The position numbers were made by a program, and so were the translations under genes. The notes beneath the pieces were generated by a model, which worked only from the letters and a program-made list of their open reading frames with translations, was not told the DNA's origin and made no database searches. From SIG402 sp045639045 (lineage in GTDB: Bacteria; Bacillota; Clostridia; Christensenellales; Borkfalkiaceae), in NCBI GenBank assembly GCA_045639045.1, contig JAZUCI010000159.1, positions 1 through 8,572 on the forward strand: a stretch of DNA of 8,572 nucleotides, read 5' to 3'. Shown here one piece after another: positions 1 to 6,000 of this stretch (the first letter of the stretch is position 1; every line of letters starts with the position of its first letter).

Positions 1-3000
1 GCGGTGAAAAGTTTGAAGGCTGGATTGCCAACGGATTTTCGGAACCTATTGTAGGTCAGTATACCGTTACGCAAGATATTACTTTAACTGCTGTTTGGGG
101 GTATTTCCCCAGATTTACCGTTACCTTAATGGACGGAAATAGCGAAATAGAATTTGGGGAAGGGGAAGATCGCCTGTATATGGATTACGTTACCCTTCCT
201 ACCTTACAAAACACCGCCACCCAGACCTTTGTTGGTTGGAAACTGAATAATCAAGGGGATGTTTTGACGGGTGAAATTGCCGTAACCGAAAGCGTAACTT
301 ATTACGCGGTATGGCAAGCGAAAGAAAGTGCGGCAACGGAAGCAATCGTCAACGGTGATTTCGCTAAATCCGTATGGGGAAGCGCAAACGGTACGCATGG
401 TGATATTCCCATAGGAAGTAACTTGAATAATGAAGAAACCCCGAGCTGGGGCGGTTGGAATGCGGCAGATCACACCTTTAAAACTACCGAATCCTACTAT
501 GCGGACGGAACTTCTTCCTTATTGCTAAAAAACCCCGATGTGGAGGGGACTGTTTCTGGCGGAAACTTCTTTATTCAAACGAAATTTGCCTTGCAGGCAG
601 GGGTGGAATATCAAGTTTCCTTTATGGTTAAAATCGTAAACGGCTCGATCTTGGGTTCTTCCGCAGGCGTGATCCAATTGCGGGATATTGCTGATGTAAC
701 TGCTTCTGCAAGCGAATACGTTACTTTGATGACTGCGCAAGAAATGACAACTTCTACCAACTGGAAAAAAGTTTCTGCAACGTTTACTCCCACTAAGGAC
801 GCGGAATATTTCTTGCTTATTCGGGCTTACGGAACCTTCTTTGATGCAATGTATTTGGACGAAATTTCTATTCGTCCCACGACGTTAGCGCCTACCGCAG
901 ATAAGTCTCAAAATTTCTTTACGTCTAGCGAAATCGCGAATATGCAAGCTGTGGATCAGGAGTTGGCTTTAAGTGGTGCAACGCCCGGTGGGGTTGTTTA
1001 CACGGGCGCTACTGCGGTGGCGGGAACCACTCTTTCTTATAAGATTAACGATGGCGTCGCAACTACGGTTGCTTCCTTTACCAAGGCTGGGCCATATGTG
1101 GTTGAAGTCATTTGGAAGGCAGGCGCGAAGACGTATAGTAAAACGGTAAACGTAGCCGTATATTCGTCAGAAACAAAATATACCGCCAGCTTTATGGATG
1201 GGGAAGTTTTGCTTACTGATTTAACTTTAGAAGTGTTGTCTTCCTCCTTCTATACTTTGCCCACGTTAGAAAACACCTTAACGCATGATTTTAAGGGTTG
1301 GCAGCGCGTAGGCGATAACGCCGTGGTAGCCGGCGGCACCCAAATTGAAATGCCGGAAGCGGACGTGCAATGGTATGCCGTTTGGGAAAAGGTCAGCCGA
1401 ACGAATACGGCGCACAATGCTATCGTTCCCAGCAATTTAACGATTGATGGAAACAGCTTCTTAAGCTGGTATAGTATGACGACCGTTTCTAACGATACCA
1501 AAACTTCGCATAGCAACGATGGATCGGGATCGATGAAAGTTGTGTTGAACGAAGGCGCTGTGAACGGTCATACTATGATGAAATTCTACTTTGACGGGGT
1601 GGAAGGTGTAAATTATACGTTAGGGTTCTATATCAAAACCCAAAACTTAACTTTCCAAGGCCACGGCGGCGAAGCTTTGATTTACGATTCTAACAATAAC
1701 GTTTGTGCGAATCAAACCGAACTTCCTTTTTATTCGCAAGAGTATCAAAGCGCGAACACCATATGCGATTGGACGATGGTATCCTTTGATTGGACCGCAA
1801 CGAAAACGGACGTTTTCCGTTTTGAATGGAAAATGTTTGGTATGACAAGCGGTTGTTTCTGGATTGACGATTTCTTCTGTGCGGATAAAAACGTTTCTTA
1901 TCCCGAACTAGAAACGGACGATTATACCGAAGGTTTACAATTCAAATTATCGCAAGGCGAATACGAGGTAACGGGGTATACGGGGAGCAGCACCAAGGTT
2001 GTAATCCCCGCAAAATACCAAGGCTTGCCCGTAACTGCAATTAGAAGCCAAGCTTTTGCTTACAACGAAACGCTAGAGGAGATTGTAATTCCGAACACGG
2101 TAACCAAGATTGGTTCCTATGCGTTTACTTACTGCACGGCTTTAACGCATATTGATATTCCTAGTTCAGTAACTTTAATCGATGAATGGGCATTCTTTGG
2201 ATGTTCGGTTTTGAGTTCTGTTGAATTTTTAGGAGAAAGCCAATTAGCGGTAATTGGAGAATCAGCATTTTACGCTTGTACCGCGTTAACGCAAATTATA
2301 ATTCCCAAAAGCGTAACTGAAGTTCACAATTCCGCATTCTCTACGTGCCCCTCTCTAACGATTTACTGTGAAGCCCCCAGTTTACCCAGCGGGTGGTCTT
2401 ATTTGTGGAAGGAAGGATTCTACGGCTCTGTTGTTTGGGGATACGGAATGACCATTAACACGTACAACGTACAATTATGGAACGGTGAAAACCCCGTTAC
2501 CTTTACCGAAGGCATAGACGTAGAAGAAGGTGGGGTAATCACCTTGCCCACCCTAGAAAATATTACAGGATACGTCTTTGTGGGGTGGAGATTAAATAAT
2601 GCAGGTGAAATTATTAAGGGTGAAATTACTGTAACCGAGAATGTAGCTTATTACGCGGTATGGCAAGCGAAGGAAAGTACGGCAACGGAAGCAATCGTCA
2701 ACGGTGATTTCGCTAAATCCGTATGGGGAAGCGCAAACGGCCCGCACGGTGATATTCCCCTGGGAAGTAACTTGTCCAATGAAGAAACCCCGGGTTGGGG
2801 TGGTTGGAACGCGGTATATCACGCTTTTGAAACTACCGAATCTTATTATGCGGACGGAACTTCTTCCTTGTTGCTAAAAAACCCCGCGGATCGGTCCATA
2901 GGTGGTGGTAACGGTTACATTGGTACGGCTGTAAACGTATACGGCGGCGTGGAATATCAAATTTCCTTCATGCTGAAAATCGTTAACGGTCAACCTACTG

Positions 3001-6000
3001 CTAATGGTGCATGCGGTTGGATTGCTTTCCGTGACATCACGAATCCTGATATCACGGCAAATGATTACGTAGTCATTAAAAATACTAGAGAAATGGTTTC
3101 CACCAACGGTTGGGAAAAGGTTGTTGTTAACTTTACCCCCGCTCAAAACGGCACCTACTATTTCATGATTAAGATGAATGCTACGTTCTTTGATGAATTG
3201 TACGTAGACGAACTTTCTATTCGTCCCGCAGGCGCGCCCGTAACGCCTCCCTCGGTTCCCGAAGATGGATTACCTACGAATTATGACGAATTCTTCTACT
3301 TTGTAGAAGAAGTGCTTACCACGCAAACCGTAGTTTACAACGGCGAATACCAAAACTACGTTCCCAACCTTCCCGCAGGATTTGAATGGGAAGTTGAAAC
3401 GGGCGATAGAATGGACGCTGGTGAAGAATACGTAGTTGTTTACGTTTCTTACTTGGATTGGGAAGAATGGTTTGAACCCTTGTTTATCATTGAACAAGCG
3501 GAAGCTAACTGGATTGGTGAAGAAGTTCAAACCTTCGCTGCAGACGGTACCAACAAAACCTTAAACGTTGCCGTTGATAGTGACCAAGTTGTTCTTGGTA
3601 ACTACGGTAGAATGGAAGTGGGTGAATACAAAATCACCCTTTACGTTGAATCAACTACCAACTACAAGGCATCTTCCAAAGAATTTACCTTAGTTATTAC
3701 CGGTTTAACGGATGAACAAGCAACCCCCGTATTTATGGATACCTACGGCAACGTTTGGGATTATGCAACCATGGGTGGATCGGAAGACAATATGTTAACG
3801 GCAAAGGTTCACGATTACGTTTCCGTTCCCGCTAACTTGGTTGTTATGTCCAACACCAAAGTAGGAAGCGTAGGTCCTGAATTGGACCCCGTTGATATTA
3901 CCGCTTCCACCAAGGTTACCGTATTCTCCTACGCTTCGGGTGATTACATCATTAAAGCTTCGGATGAAGTGACTATCGGCAGCTTGGTCGACTTCGACGT
4001 TATGTTTAACGTCGGTGGCAAATATATGATCACCTTGACCGCGGTGAATAACGTATACAGTGGCTTTAGTAACGAATTAACGTTGTATTACGACGTTTCG
4101 TATCCTTCTTACACGCCCACTACCAACTTCATCCCCAACGGCGACTTTGCAAGTGGTAACTTGCAAACAAGTGGCGACTTCCAAAACCCCGGCGCAACCG
4201 GTGTTTGGTACGGCTGGACCATGAGGGAAAAATGGAATCAACAAGAAAAGATTAGTTGGGATCCCACCACGTCCTACTACGACGATGGAACCGGCTCCTT
4301 AAAGTTCTTTGAACCTGGCAATGGTGAGGCGAAGTACGACTTTACCGTTCAAGGCGGCTACTACTACACCTTAAGCTTAAAGCTGAAGGCTGGTACCGAC
4401 TACGCTATCGGCGCTGGCTCAGACTGCCATATCTTCTTCACGAATAAGACTGCAACCCCCGCAGGCACTTCTTTCTTCGATGATTATAGAATCGAACTGA
4501 AGTCCTTGCAAGGCGTATCTGCAATCGAATGGACTACCGTTTCCTACACCTTCTATGCAGAAACCGATTCTACCATCCAATTGTTCTTCAAGACGAACGG
4601 TATCATCGGCGGTACGTTGTGGGTTGACGAACTTACTTGCTACGTTGCAGGTTTGGAACCCGAAAACAAGGTAGTAGATGGCAAAGCGGTTTGGAACGCT
4701 AACCAATTCGAAAACTTGGATTACAAGACGATTGACGGCATCCACGCTGTTGACGCTGCAACCGATTACACCTATGCCGCTGCTATTAAGCAAGGTATGG
4801 ATGGCGATGCAGTTACTGGCGTAACCTATACCTACGCTTACGCATTAACCCCTGAAGAATTAGATGCAGCAGAAGTGGTTGAAACCCTTGTGCTTCCCTT
4901 ACCTGAAGTTGGTTCTATTAATTATGCCGTACGCGTAATCGCGCACATTGACGGTTTGAAAGATTACGTTAAGGATATCACCGTAACCGTAGCAAACAAC
5001 AACTCCGCTAAGCTGAACTTGCTCTTTGCTGATAAGGGTGCAGGCGCAAATGGCGCAGACGTATTCTTTGAGGAATTAACTATTTCCAATTACGGAGGTC
5101 TATCTGCCACCTTGCCCGAAGAAGCAGAAAAAGCCGGTTACGTGTTAGTTGCCTGGGAAGATGAAAACGGCGTTGTTTACGAACGTGGTGAAAGCGTTGT
5201 TATCGGCGATGCTGATAAAACCTTCTACGCAATTTGGGATACCATCGTATACACCAACACGATGTACAACGGCACGTTCACCCTTGATGCTCAAGCGAAA
5301 GACTTCATCAACTGGGTAGACGGTGGTTGCCAAATGACCATTGATGCAACCCAATCCTATCTTGCAGATGGCACGGGTTCGTTAAAGGTTGGCAAGAGGG
5401 CAGGTGCAACTTCTAACTTCAACGCACAAGCACGCGTTAAATTCGCTGCAGTACGTGGCGTAACTTATAAAATTGGTTTCTATATCAGAACGGAAAACTT
5501 CACTACTGGTGGTTCCTTCGGTTCTTCCAACAATATGAAGCTTATCACGGCATCCGCTCCCAATGGTATTGACATTAAGAACAGTAACTGCACTTTCAGT
5601 GCAAGCCAATATCAAAGCGCAGATAGCGTGCATGATTGGACGCTTGTAACCTGGACGTGGACTGCAACCGCAACTTCGGACTTCTACTGGTTCTGGCAAA
5701 TGCACGGTATTAAAACCGGTGCAATTTGGTACGACAACTTCTTCTGCATGGAAGCAGGTGCTTTCAATAATTCTGGGTATGAAGCAGGTGAACAAACTAC
5801 TTGGACTAGCCAAATGGCTAGCCAAGTGGCATACACCACCGAAGTAGTTGCGGAAGCTGGTGCTACCGAAGCAACCTACGTTGCCCCCGTAACCGATTTA
5901 CCCGCAACCTTTACATATAAGGTGGGGAATGGCAAATATAGTGCAGAACTTCCCGTACTTGGTCTTGGTGTTCACACCATTACCGTAAAAGGGATGGTAG

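Noticed and set aside
204..2822. Two similar minus-strand frames (204-473 and 2592-2822) that look like paralogous small genes
   Set aside because: Their similarity is explained by the duplicated plus-strand cassette: they are antisense readings of the near-identical block and its flanks.
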